IMG/VR virus record: IMGVR_UViG_3300025128_000235
Coordinates: 1 to 28,427 of that record
Strand: one strand, 5' to 3'
From: a virus
Length of the DNA stretch: 28,427 bases
This document shows, piece by piece, positions 13,134-20,674 of the stretch. The notes under the pieces are model-generated. The model worked only from the letters and a program-made list of their open reading frames with translations, ran no database searches and had not been told where the DNA came from. Each line of letters begins with the position of its first letter. Positions within the stretch are counted from its first letter, which is position 1. The translations under genes and the position numbers were made by a program.

Positions 13134-13408
13134 TGGCAAGTACTAAAAACGCACTGGCTATGTGCGATGTATGTGGATTTGTATATCCGCATCGTAATAT
13201 GAGAATGAACAGTTATGGGATGCTGGTATGTCCCGAAGACTTTGAAGGACAGTTTGATTTGAAGAACCATCCTCAAAATCATGTGCCTGATGTAAGAGAT
13301 AATCCAGCTATTCTTAATCCTCGTCCCGATACAGGTGGGCGTAATCTTACATGGAGTCAGGCCAGCACAGCTTGGGGATCAACAGATAAGTATTGGAATC
13401 TAATATGA
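13133..13408 (+). CDS. Small CxxC protein (putative zinc-binding structural protein)
   Basis: The start at 13133 overlaps the previous stop; earlier in-frame codons belong to another frame's gene. The 91-residue product has MCDVCGFVYPHRNMRMNSYG then MLVCPEDFEGQF, a C-x2-C plus downstream C-P pattern typical of small phage proteins in this position, followed by HPQNHVPDVRDNPAILNPRP. The usual fourth cysteine (C-x2-C) is absent here: CPED stands where CPxC would be expected, so a His or Asp may complete a site, or there is none. It probably belongs to the tail module between adaptor and fibre. Confidence 0.7.
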   Translation: MASTKNALAMCDVCGFVYPHRNMRMNSYGMLVCPEDFEGQFDLKNHPQNHVPDVRDNPAILNPRPDTGGRNLTWSQASTAWGSTDKYWNLI

Positions 13409-15909
13409 GCGATTTAACAAGTCAACTAATATCAAATACATATAAACAGATTATACTTGTTAGTTCTTCAACTAGCAATACAGGTGTAAATACTTCCCTA
13501 AAAGCGGTGCAGACAGGTGATGGAACTAATACTGCTCTGAAGGTAGCTACCAATGCAGTACAGATTACTGGCGCATTGGGTGTAGATGGTCTGGTATCTC
13601 TGGATGGAAATCTTCATGTAGATGACAAAGTATGTGCCAGTGCTTTCTATGGTGATGGTTCAAATCTTAGTGGTGTAACTGCAACGATTGCTGGTAACAT
13701 ATCAGTAAATAATGCTACGGTAGGTGGTAATCTTTATGTAGGCGGTACTGCCACAGTTGCTGGTGCGGCACACCTACAGTCAAGTCTGTCCGTTGCAGGG
13801 GCTGCTCAGTTTGCCAGTACGGTGACTGTAGTTGGTGCAGCACAATTCCAAAGCACGGTAACTGCTGTTGGTGCAGCTACTTTTAAATCTACAGTTACAG
13901 TAGAAAATGTAGCAGCCCTGAAAAATAACGTAACAGTTGGTGGTACGTTTAATGTAGCTGGTGCAGCTACCTTTACCTCTAAAACAGAGTTTGATAATGA
14001 TGTATCAGTTAGTGGACGTTTGGATGTTGCTTCTTCTGTTTGTGTAGGAGGCATTGCAAACTTTGCTGATGATGTATCAGTAAGCGGAAATATAAATGTA
14101 GTTGGTAATGTAACGGCTGCATACTATTATGGTGATGGTTCTAATCTCACAAACGTGGAAGCTGAACTTGGTATTGCCACAAACATCTCTGTATCAGGAT
14201 TTATAAATGCTGGTGGTAATGTATCAGTAAGCGGTACTTTAAATGTTATTGGTACAGTAACTATTGCTGGTACTAATGTTCAAGCAGAAAATGCAAGAGT
14301 ATGTGCAAGTGCTTACTATGGAGATGGTTCTAATTTAACAGGTATTTCAGCAGATATAAGTGGAAATATTTCTGTTAACAATGCTACGATTGGTGGTAAC
14401 TTATTTGTAGGTGGTACTGTAACAGTCGTTGGTGCTGCTACATTTGATGATGACGTATCAGTAAGTGGTAATACAAATCTTGGTGGTACGGTAACTGTAG
14501 GTGGGGCAGTCAGCCTTGCATCAACTCTTAGTGTTGGAGGTGCAGCAAACTTTGCCTCTACAGTGACCATAGCAGGGGCTGTGAGCCTTAACTCTACTCT
14601 TTCGGTAGGTGGGGCTACCCATCTTGCCAGTACCGTCACAGTGGCCGGGAAAGCCATCTTTGAAGACAGTGTGTCTGTAAGCGGTAATCTGGATGTAGGT
14701 GGCAATGTTTCAGTTGGTGGAACACTCTTTGCTGCTGGAGGAATTACTTATGATGGAGATGTATCTGTTAGTGGTGACTTGGCCGTTGGCGGTAATGTAT
14801 CTATTGGTGGTACACTCAGCGTTACAGGTGCAGTATCTCTTGCATCTACTCTTAGTGTAGGAGGAGCAACTAATCTAGCAAGCACTGTTACTGTAGTGGG
14901 TGCTGGTACATTTAAAGATAGTGTATCTGTATCAGGTAATGTTAATATAGGCGGAACTGTAACGATAGGTGGAGCAGTGTCTCTGGCTTCTACACTATCA
15001 GTAGGAGGAGCAACTAATCTGGGAAGTACTGTTACCGTAGTAGGTGCTGGTACATTTAAAGATAGTGTCTCAGTTTCAGGTAATGTAAACATAGGTGGCA
15101 CTGTAACAATAGGTGGTGCGGTATCACTAGCATCAACTCTTTCAGTAGGAGGAGCAGCACACTTTGCATCTACAGTTACAGTAGCCGGGGCAGCAATCTT
15201 TGAAGATGCAGTTTCAGTATCAGGTGCAGTAGATATAGCTGGTAATACTTCTATTGGTGGTACACTAATAACCACAGGTAAGGCAGAGTTTGAAGATGAT
15301 GTATCTGTATCAGGTAACTCAAACTTTGGCGGAACAGTTACTGTTGGTGGTGCTGTATCGCTTGCATCAACTCTTAGTGTTGGTGGAGCAGCTAACTTTG
15401 CCAGTACAGTTACAATAGCTGGTGCAGTAAGTCTTAACTCTACACTTAGTGTTGGTGGGGCAACTAATCTTCTTAGCACAGTAACTGCTGCTGGCAATGC
15501 TGGCTTTCTTGGTACTGTACGAGTGTCTGGCAATACGTCACTGGAGGGACAACTACAACTAACTGAATCAGCGGCTGCTGCTGTACATACCACTGCAATC
15601 AATGGTGTAACATCTGTATCCCTAAACTTTGGTATAGCACAGAACTTCTTTACCTCTGTTACTGCTGCACATACACTGGCACGACCTACCAATGCAAGGG
15701 TAGGACAGGTTGGTAGTATTCTGCTTATGCAGGATGGTGGTTCTGGTACGGTTGCTTATAATGCCTGTTGGAACTTTATTGGCGGCACAGCCCCAACATT
15801 TTCAACTGCTGACAATGCAATGGATAGACTGGATTATATTGTTGTATCTATTTCTACTGATAACACTGCTGAGAATATTCAAGCAGTTATGACACAAGCT
15901 TATAGTTAG
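13405..15909 (+). CDS. Repeat-built tail fibre
   Basis: ATG 13405 overlaps the preceding TGA (ATGA). The 834-residue product has a short N-terminal part (~1-70), a very long repetitive shaft (~70-710) built of short Gly/Val/Ser units such as VSVSGNVNIGGTVTIGG and AVSLASTLSVGGA with YGDGSNL(T/S)G inserts, and a non-repetitive C-terminal domain (IAQNFFTSVTAAHTLARPTN, then GQVGSILLMQDGGSGTVAYN). Such shafts usually form trimeric beta structures, and the C-terminal domain resembles ones I recall at the end of marine phage fibres. It is probably a receptor-binding or long structural fibre. Internal duplications are annotated separately. Some units carry the sense of hexapeptide-like beta-helix repeats, though the fold cannot be proved by eye. 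Confidence 0.75.
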   Translation: MSDLTSQLISNTYKQIILVSSSTSNTGVNTSLKAVQTGDGTNTALKVATNAVQITGALGVDGLVSLDGNLHVDDKVCASAFYGDGSNLSGVTATIAGNISVNNATVGGNLYVGGTATVAGAAHLQSSLSVAGAAQFASTVTVVGAAQFQSTVTAVGAATFKSTVTVENVAALKNNVTVGGTFNVAGAATFTSKTEFDNDVSVSGRLDVASSVCVGGIANFADDVSVSGNINVVGNVTAAYYYGDGSNLTNVEAELGIATNISVSGFINAGGNVSVSGTLNVIGTVTIAGTNVQAENARVCASAYYGDGSNLTGISADISGNISVNNATIGGNLFVGGTVTVVGAATFDDDVSVSGNTNLGGTVTVGGAVSLASTLSVGGAANFASTVTIAGAVSLNSTLSVGGATHLASTVTVAGKAIFEDSVSVSGNLDVGGNVSVGGTLFAAGGITYDGDVSVSGDLAVGGNVSIGGTLSVTGAVSLASTLSVGGATNLASTVTVVGAGTFKDSVSVSGNVNIGGTVTIGGAVSLASTLSVGGATNLGSTVTVVGAGTFKDSVSVSGNVNIGGTVTIGGAVSLASTLSVGGAAHFASTVTVAGAAIFEDAVSVSGAVDIAGNTSIGGTLITTGKAEFEDDVSVSGNSNFGGTVTVGGAVSLASTLSVGGAANFASTVTIAGAVSLNSTLSVGGATNLLSTVTAAGNAGFLGTVRVSGNTSLEGQLQLTESAAAAVHTTAINGVTSVSLNFGIAQNFFTSVTAAHTLARPTNARVGQVGSILLMQDGGSGTVAYNACWNFIGGTAPTFSTADNAMDRLDYIVVSISTDNTAENIQAVMTQAYS
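14482..14619 (+). repeat. Fibre shaft repeat B, copy 1
   Basis: Codons 14482-14619 encode 46 residues (from GGTVTVGGAVSL to TLSVGGAT) that recur without any amino-acid change at 15328-15465, 846 bases downstream. A large share of the codons differ, all synonymously. Confidence 0.75.
14884..15171 (+). repeat. Tandem 144-base units in the fibre shaft
   Basis: Two adjacent 48-residue units (14884-15027 and 15028-15171) share their first 43 residues exactly (TVTVVGAGTFKDSVSVSGNV through SLASTLSVGGA), then differ in the last five (TNLGS against AHFAS). Within the 43 identical residues, 19 codons differ, all silently. Confidence 0.85.
15328..15465 (+). repeat. Fibre shaft repeat B, copy 2
   Basis: Second copy of the 46-residue segment at 14482-14619, identical in protein and heavily different in codon choice. 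Confidence 0.75.
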
Positions 15910-15920
15910 AATTAATAAGA

Positions 15921-18290
15921 ATGGTATTTAGTAATAATCTTTTAATGGGTGCTGGTGGTCAGGTAAGTGGCTATGAAATCAAGCAGTCTATTCGTTTTAA
16001 CGACGACGATGCTGCATATCTATACAGAGACAATGATGCCGCACAAACAGACACAAAGAAATTTACTTATTCCGTCTGGATAAAACGTGGTGCAATTACC
16101 GGAGGAACAAACTGTGGTCTTTTGAGCGGTGGTTCTGGAACAACATCGGGCCGGAGTGATTTTATTTTTACTGCTGGCTCTGCCACTGGTGATAGCAGCA
16201 ATAACGACTCTCTGAAATTTGACATCTATACCGGCGGCTGGACGCAGATACGAGCCACAGCAAAGCTGCGTGATCCTTCTTCATGGTATCATATAGTTCT
16301 TGTCTATGATGCTGCAAATGGAACTGCAAATGATACTTTAATTATGTATCTGAATAGCTCTCGCCTGACGCTTGATTCAACAAGCGGAGTACCAAACAAT
16401 TTAAGCTTAGTAAATGCGAACGGGCAAAGGACAAGAGTTGGCGCAGATGCTTCCGGCACTCCGGTCGAATACGATGGGTATATGGCTGAAATAAATATGA
16501 TCGACGGCCAAGCTTTAACTCCTGCAAGTTTTGGCGAAACAAACGACGATGGCGTTTGGATACCCACGAAGTACAGCGGTGCTTATGGCACTAATGGGTT
16601 TTACCTAAAAGGGCAAGATAGCTCTGCACTTGGTGACGACAGTAGCGGCAACGGCAACGACTTTACCAGCAGTGGCTTGGCAGCGACGGATCAGATGCCG
16701 GATACGCCAACCCTAAACCATTGGACACTAAATCCTTTGGATAGTGGTTCGACACTAGCAAATGGTAATCTGCAAAATAAAGGAGGCAGTAGCACAAATA
16801 CCCATGCCCCTGCCTTCCCAAAAACTGGCAAATGGTATGTCGAGATTGACTGTATTGACATCAATACTGGAACCACTGGCGCACATTTCTTTGGCATCTG
16901 CGATGCGTCAGTACCGTATTCAGCAAGTTTCTCCGATCATGCAGCTACTAGCGCAGGGCAACAGCGGGGTGGACAGCTACAGAAAGATAACTCAAATACT
17001 TCATCAGGAACGGCGGTTAGTGATGGTGATGTGATTGCGTTAGCATTCGATGCAGATAATTTGACGTTGGATTTGTACGTGAACAACAGTGCATCTGGCA
17101 GTCAGATTACTGGACTTACAGATGTCCAGTATAAGTTATGGATACAGGACGGTAGCACAGTTACAAATATGCAATTTAATTTTGCAGAGGCTTCACTAGA
17201 ATATACGCCGCCGAGTGGCTTCAAAGCATTATCTACCGCCAACCTTCCCACACCAACAATCTCTGATGGGTCAAAGTATTTTCAGGCGACGATCTATACT
17301 GGCGACGGCGGCGGCAGTCACGAAATTGATCAGACCGGAAATTCAACTTTTGAGCCTTCGCTGGTCTGGATTAAAAGTCGAAGTGCTACGACTAATAACG
17401 TGCTTCAAGATCAGGTGCGGGGCAATTTTGTAATTTATTCTGATTTGGCTAACCCACAAGGCGCAACTGGTGGCGGTTGGGTAAATTCATTTGATAGCGA
17501 TGGGTTTACCGTCAACGTGAACGGACCAATTAATGCAAGCGGCGAAACTTTTGTCGGCTGGCAGTGGAAGGCTGCGGGAAGCGGCAGCAGCAACACGGAT
17601 GGAAGTATAACTTCTACAGTATCAGCCGATACTACAAGTGGCTTTAGCATTGTTACTTACGAAGGAACAAAATCAAATGCCACTATAGGCCACGGTCTAG
17701 GTGTTGCGCCTAAAATGATTATCATAAAAGATGTTGATGCTACCGAAAGTTGGGTTGTGGGACATGGTTCTTTAGGCTGGACAAAAAACCTTTTCTTAAA
17801 TCTTACCAACGCAGAACAAACTAGCTCAACAATTTGGAATGACACCGCACCAACTTCGTCTGTGTTTAGCATAGGCACAAGCGACGGTGTTAATAAAACA
17901 CAAACTCATATCGCTTACTGTTTTGCAGAAGTAGACGACTATAGTTCTATCGGGGCTTACACCGGCAATGGATCGACAGGTGGGCCATTTGTGTACACCG
18001 GATTCAAACCTGCCTTTGTCATACTAAAAAGAACTAATTCTGCTCAAGAATGGCAAACGTATGATACGGAACGTGACCCGTTTAATGTCGCTAATCACAA
18101 ATTAGAACCAAACACCGGCAACGTAGAAAGCATACTAACAAGTGATAACAATTTAGATTTTTTGAGTAATGGATTTAAGTTGCGACAGGCCAACGGCGGA
18201 ATGAATGCATCTGGTTCACCATACATCTATATAGCATTCGCAGAAAACCCTTTCGGGGGTGAAGATATTGCACCAGCTACAGCAAGATAG
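15921..18290 (+). CDS. LamG/SPRY-type tail fibre or spike
   Basis: The start (MVFSNNLLMGAGGQVSG) is typical of marine phage fibres, though the upstream ribosome site is weak. The 789-residue product contains, in order, a LamG/concanavalin-like domain (~20-215; KFTYSVWIKRG, SSWYHIVLVYD, YDGYMAEINMIDGQAL), a SPRY-like domain (~285-435; KTGKWYVEIDCIDINTG, HFFGICDASV) and a C-terminal region (~445-785; YFQATIYTGDGGGSHEI, PSLVWIKSRS, HGLGVAPKMIIIKD, AYCFAEVDDYSSIGAYTGNG), which I recall as a repeated marine-phage fibre domain (I believe DUF7483). These folds bind sugars or surface proteins, so this is a strong candidate for receptor recognition. Codon choice is visibly more GC-rich than in adjacent genes, suggesting separate ancestry. 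Confidence 0.8.
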   Translation: MVFSNNLLMGAGGQVSGYEIKQSIRFNDDDAAYLYRDNDAAQTDTKKFTYSVWIKRGAITGGTNCGLLSGGSGTTSGRSDFIFTAGSATGDSSNNDSLKFDIYTGGWTQIRATAKLRDPSSWYHIVLVYDAANGTANDTLIMYLNSSRLTLDSTSGVPNNLSLVNANGQRTRVGADASGTPVEYDGYMAEINMIDGQALTPASFGETNDDGVWIPTKYSGAYGTNGFYLKGQDSSALGDDSSGNGNDFTSSGLAATDQMPDTPTLNHWTLNPLDSGSTLANGNLQNKGGSSTNTHAPAFPKTGKWYVEIDCIDINTGTTGAHFFGICDASVPYSASFSDHAATSAGQQRGGQLQKDNSNTSSGTAVSDGDVIALAFDADNLTLDLYVNNSASGSQITGLTDVQYKLWIQDGSTVTNMQFNFAEASLEYTPPSGFKALSTANLPTPTISDGSKYFQATIYTGDGGGSHEIDQTGNSTFEPSLVWIKSRSATTNNVLQDQVRGNFVIYSDLANPQGATGGGWVNSFDSDGFTVNVNGPINASGETFVGWQWKAAGSGSSNTDGSITSTVSADTTSGFSIVTYEGTKSNATIGHGLGVAPKMIIIKDVDATESWVVGHGSLGWTKNLFLNLTNAEQTSSTIWNDTAPTSSVFSIGTSDGVNKTQTHIAYCFAEVDDYSSIGAYTGNGSTGGPFVYTGFKPAFVILKRTNSAQEWQTYDTERDPFNVANHKLEPNTGNVESILTSDNNLDFLSNGFKLRQANGGMNASGSPYIYIAFAENPFGGEDIAPATAR

Positions 18291-18302
18291 GAGAATAAAG
18301 TA

Positions 18303-18875
18303 ATGTGGAAACATAACGGCAGAACGATTAGAGTTGGTAAAGCATGGACTGCTGACAATGGTGTTCAGAATCCTGCTAACTGGCATATCTGGTCTGCCTC
18401 AGAAAAGGTTGCTGCTGGTGTTGTTGAGATAGCAGAAGAAACACCACCTGATAGTCGTCTATACAATTGGGGACAAAACTCTGATGGTACTATTACATCT
18501 ACTGCTAAGTCTCTTGTAGATGTTAATGAAGTAGATGCAGATGGTAATGCTCTTTTAGATGAGGATGGTAATCAAGTTGTTACCCGTGGTGTTAAATATA
18601 ATCTTAAACAAGAAGTTAAAGCACAACAAGGTTCTTTACTAAGTCAAACTGATTGGGTTGTTGTTCGTAAAGCTGATAATGATACTGCAATACCAAGTAA
18701 CATTGCAACATGGAGAGCAGCTATCAGAACTAAAGCTACAGAGATGGAAACAGCAATTGACAATGCAGCAGATACAGATGCAGTTGCAGCCTTGTTTGTA
18801 ACTCGTACACCTAACGATGATGGCAGTGTAACTAAATCGGGTATTCTTTATGATTGGCCGGTGTTAGGAGAATAA
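18303..18875 (+). CDS. Putative tail fibre assembly chaperone-like protein
   Basis: ATG 18303 follows TAGGAG. The 190-residue product has an N-terminal domain (MWKHNGRTIRVGKAWTADNG, then QNPANWHIWSASEK) and a C-terminal half with LLSQTDWVVVRKADNDTAIP, then WRAAIRTKATEMETAIDNAA. The pattern L-L-x-x-T-D-W-x-x-x-R, a Pro, Y/W-R-x-x-[IV]-R and a helical end is common in fibre-assembly (chaperone) proteins and in C-terminal domains of marine phage structural proteins. Its position directly after a large fibre gene supports a helper for fibre folding or attachment; it could also be part of the virion. Confidence 0.65.
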   Translation: MWKHNGRTIRVGKAWTADNGVQNPANWHIWSASEKVAAGVVEIAEETPPDSRLYNWGQNSDGTITSTAKSLVDVNEVDADGNALLDEDGNQVVTRGVKYNLKQEVKAQQGSLLSQTDWVVVRKADNDTAIPSNIATWRAAIRTKATEMETAIDNAADTDAVAALFVTRTPNDDGSVTKSGILYDWPVLGE

Positions 18876-19078
18876 TGTATTATTTTTTTTCAATTATAGT
18901 TCTTTCAATGTTACCAACAGGAGAGCCTATAATAGAGCAATCAGTTACTGGTCCATTCTTAGAAAGAAAACACTGTATTGCATATGAAGATTTAATAAAA
19001 GGCATAGCACAACAAACACCTACATCTCATATATTAGAAGCTGAATGTAGAAAAGAAGCTAAAGGAAAGGCAGCATAA
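18875..19078 (+). CDS. Small exported or membrane-anchored protein, 67 aa
   Basis: The start at 18875 overlaps the previous stop (TAATG) and the end overlaps the next ATG. The product begins with an apolar segment, MYYFFSIIVLSMLPTG, followed by a polar region with two cysteines (ERKHCIAYEDLI and EAECRKEAKGKAA). The N-terminus lacks positive residues, so it is an atypical signal peptide or anchor. Two Cys in a presumed extracytoplasmic domain could form a disulfide. I recall similar tiny Cys-pair proteins near phage fibres but know no function; superinfection exclusion or lysis help are possibilities only. Confidence 0.6.
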   Translation: MYYFFSIIVLSMLPTGEPIIEQSVTGPFLERKHCIAYEDLIKGIAQQTPTSHILEAECRKEAKGKAA

Positions 19079-20646
19079 TGGCAAGTACATATACAACAAA
19101 TCTCCGCTTAACAAAGCAAGGAGATGGAGAGAACCCAAATAGTTGGGGAGCTATTCTTAATGATGGAGTTATTAGTCTTGTTGATGATGCCATTGCTGGG
19201 TACACTACTGTATCTCTTGGCAGTGCTGCAACTGTAACTTTAACTAATGTTCAGGGTGCTGGTGATCAGGCTAGATCAGCCATACTTGAATTTAAAGGAA
19301 CAGTTGGTGGCACCCATGATGATATTGTTGTCCTTGTTCCTAACAACTCTAAATCTTATATTGTTAGAAACTCTGTATCATATAATGACACAACAGATTC
19401 AGTAGTAATGAGAGTAGCTGGTCATACTGGAGTTACAGTTAATTCAGCAGAGACTGCTTTATATGTAACTAATGGAACAACAGTATATCCTGTAAAAAGC
19501 AATACCTTTACAAATCTAGTAGCTACAACTATTACAGCAGGAACTGTAAATACAAGTACTCTTAATGTTTCTACGTCTGCTCTTTTTGTTGATAATGCTA
19601 AGTTAAATATTGGAACTGGAAGTGATCTTCAGATTTATCACGATGCTTCTAATAGTTATATACAAGAAGCAGGGACAGGTAGTTTAATTGTTGGGTCAAA
19701 TATCTTTGCTGTTAAAAATGCTGCTGTTAATGAAACCATACTTACTGGTACTGAAGATGGTGCAGTTGAACTATACTTTGATAATGCTAAAAAATTAGTA
19801 ACAACTACTGTTGGTGTTTCTATTACAGGAAATATGGTAGCAACTACTTTGTTTGGAGATGGTAGTAATCTAACAGGGCTTACAACAGGATTGCCAATAA
19901 ACTATTTAGGTGGTCTTACACTTTCTAATAATAGTAGTGATGCAGCACATGATATTGACATAGCTGCTGGTGCTGCCAGAGACAATGCAAATGGTGCTGA
20001 TTTAACATTGTCTTCTGCTATGACCAAACAAATAGATGCAACATGGGCATCTGGAGACGGTAACGGCGGTATGGCAGATGGTGTATCTTTATCAACAAAT
20101 ACTTGGTATCATGTTTTTGTAGTTGAAACCGATGCTGGAGGAGTTGATGCTGGTTTTGATACGGCTGTAAATGCATCTAATCTTGTAGGAACGTCAGGAG
20201 TAGCTTCTGCATTTCGACGTATAGGTTCTGTTCTTACTGATGGTAGTAGTGATATTATTTCATTTATTCAGTTTGGTGATGAGTTTATATGGAGTACACA
20301 AGTTACTAATGTTAATGGTAGTGCTTTGGGAACAAGCAGAGTTTTGCAAACAGTAACTAGTCCTTTAGGTGTGCAGTGCCGAGCAATTTTAGGATTGTTA
20401 GGAAGAGTTTTAAATGCAAACAATAGTGTTAACATAACGCTTACAAATCCTGATGTTGGTGATACTACTCCTGCTCTTGCTAATTTAAATAATGCTGGTG
20501 AAAACAGTTCTAATCTTAATGGTACATGGGCTTCTGGTACTCATATTGTTCTAACTAATACTTCAAGTCAAGTTGCCTTTAGACAAAGCTTTGATAGTAC
20601 AGTATATATTAATACAAACGGTTATTATGATAGTCGTGGTAAGTAA
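19078..20646 (+). CDS. Tail fibre protein
   Basis: The 522-residue product begins MASTYTTNLRLTKQGDGENP followed by NSWGAILNDGVISLVDDAIA, an N-terminal module I recall from many marine phage fibres. A beta-rich shaft follows with DLQIYHDASNSYIQEAGTGS, VELYFDNAKKLVTTTVGVSI and LFGDGSNLTGL; the last motif is shared with the fibre at 13405. The C-terminal half (~290-522) contains WYHVFVVETDAGGVDAGFDT and FRRIGSVLTDGSSDIISFIQ, probably a separate tip domain. It is likely a second or third receptor-binding protein. TAATG overlap couples it to the small exported protein. Confidence 0.75.
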   Translation: MASTYTTNLRLTKQGDGENPNSWGAILNDGVISLVDDAIAGYTTVSLGSAATVTLTNVQGAGDQARSAILEFKGTVGGTHDDIVVLVPNNSKSYIVRNSVSYNDTTDSVVMRVAGHTGVTVNSAETALYVTNGTTVYPVKSNTFTNLVATTITAGTVNTSTLNVSTSALFVDNAKLNIGTGSDLQIYHDASNSYIQEAGTGSLIVGSNIFAVKNAAVNETILTGTEDGAVELYFDNAKKLVTTTVGVSITGNMVATTLFGDGSNLTGLTTGLPINYLGGLTLSNNSSDAAHDIDIAAGAARDNANGADLTLSSAMTKQIDATWASGDGNGGMADGVSLSTNTWYHVFVVETDAGGVDAGFDTAVNASNLVGTSGVASAFRRIGSVLTDGSSDIISFIQFGDEFIWSTQVTNVNGSALGTSRVLQTVTSPLGVQCRAILGLLGRVLNANNSVNITLTNPDVGDTTPALANLNNAGENSSNLNGTWASGTHIVLTNTSSQVAFRQSFDSTVYINTNGYYDSRGK

Positions 20647-20674
20647 TATAAAGTCATAACTAGGATACAATAGA

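Noticed and set aside
14400-15500. CRISPR-like or diversity-generating repeat array
   Set aside because: The repeats are coding, contiguous, without constant spacers, and vary only at silent sites or by whole units; no reverse transcriptase or template repeat is present.
14748-15692. 314-residue minus-strand open frame in the fibre repeat region
   Set aside because: Its repetitive product (PPT/TVTV-type) is the mirror of the Gly/Val/Ser repeats of the + strand fibre and has no start context.
18871-18890. AATAAT-GT-ATTATT inverted repeat followed by eight T, resembling a terminator
   Set aside because: The stem is six A-T pairs with a two-base loop, too weak, and it covers the start codon of a coupled gene; the T-run codes for part of an apolar segment.
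19381-19386. TATAAT inside the third fibre gene
   Set aside because: The nearest TTG-type hexamer is only 14 bases upstream, and the box is in an AT-rich coding stretch.
20666-20671. TACAAT box just before the nozzle-like gene
   Set aside because: It would start transcription within the ATG, has no -35 partner at a fitting distance, and the preceding AGGA already explains the region as a ribosome site.
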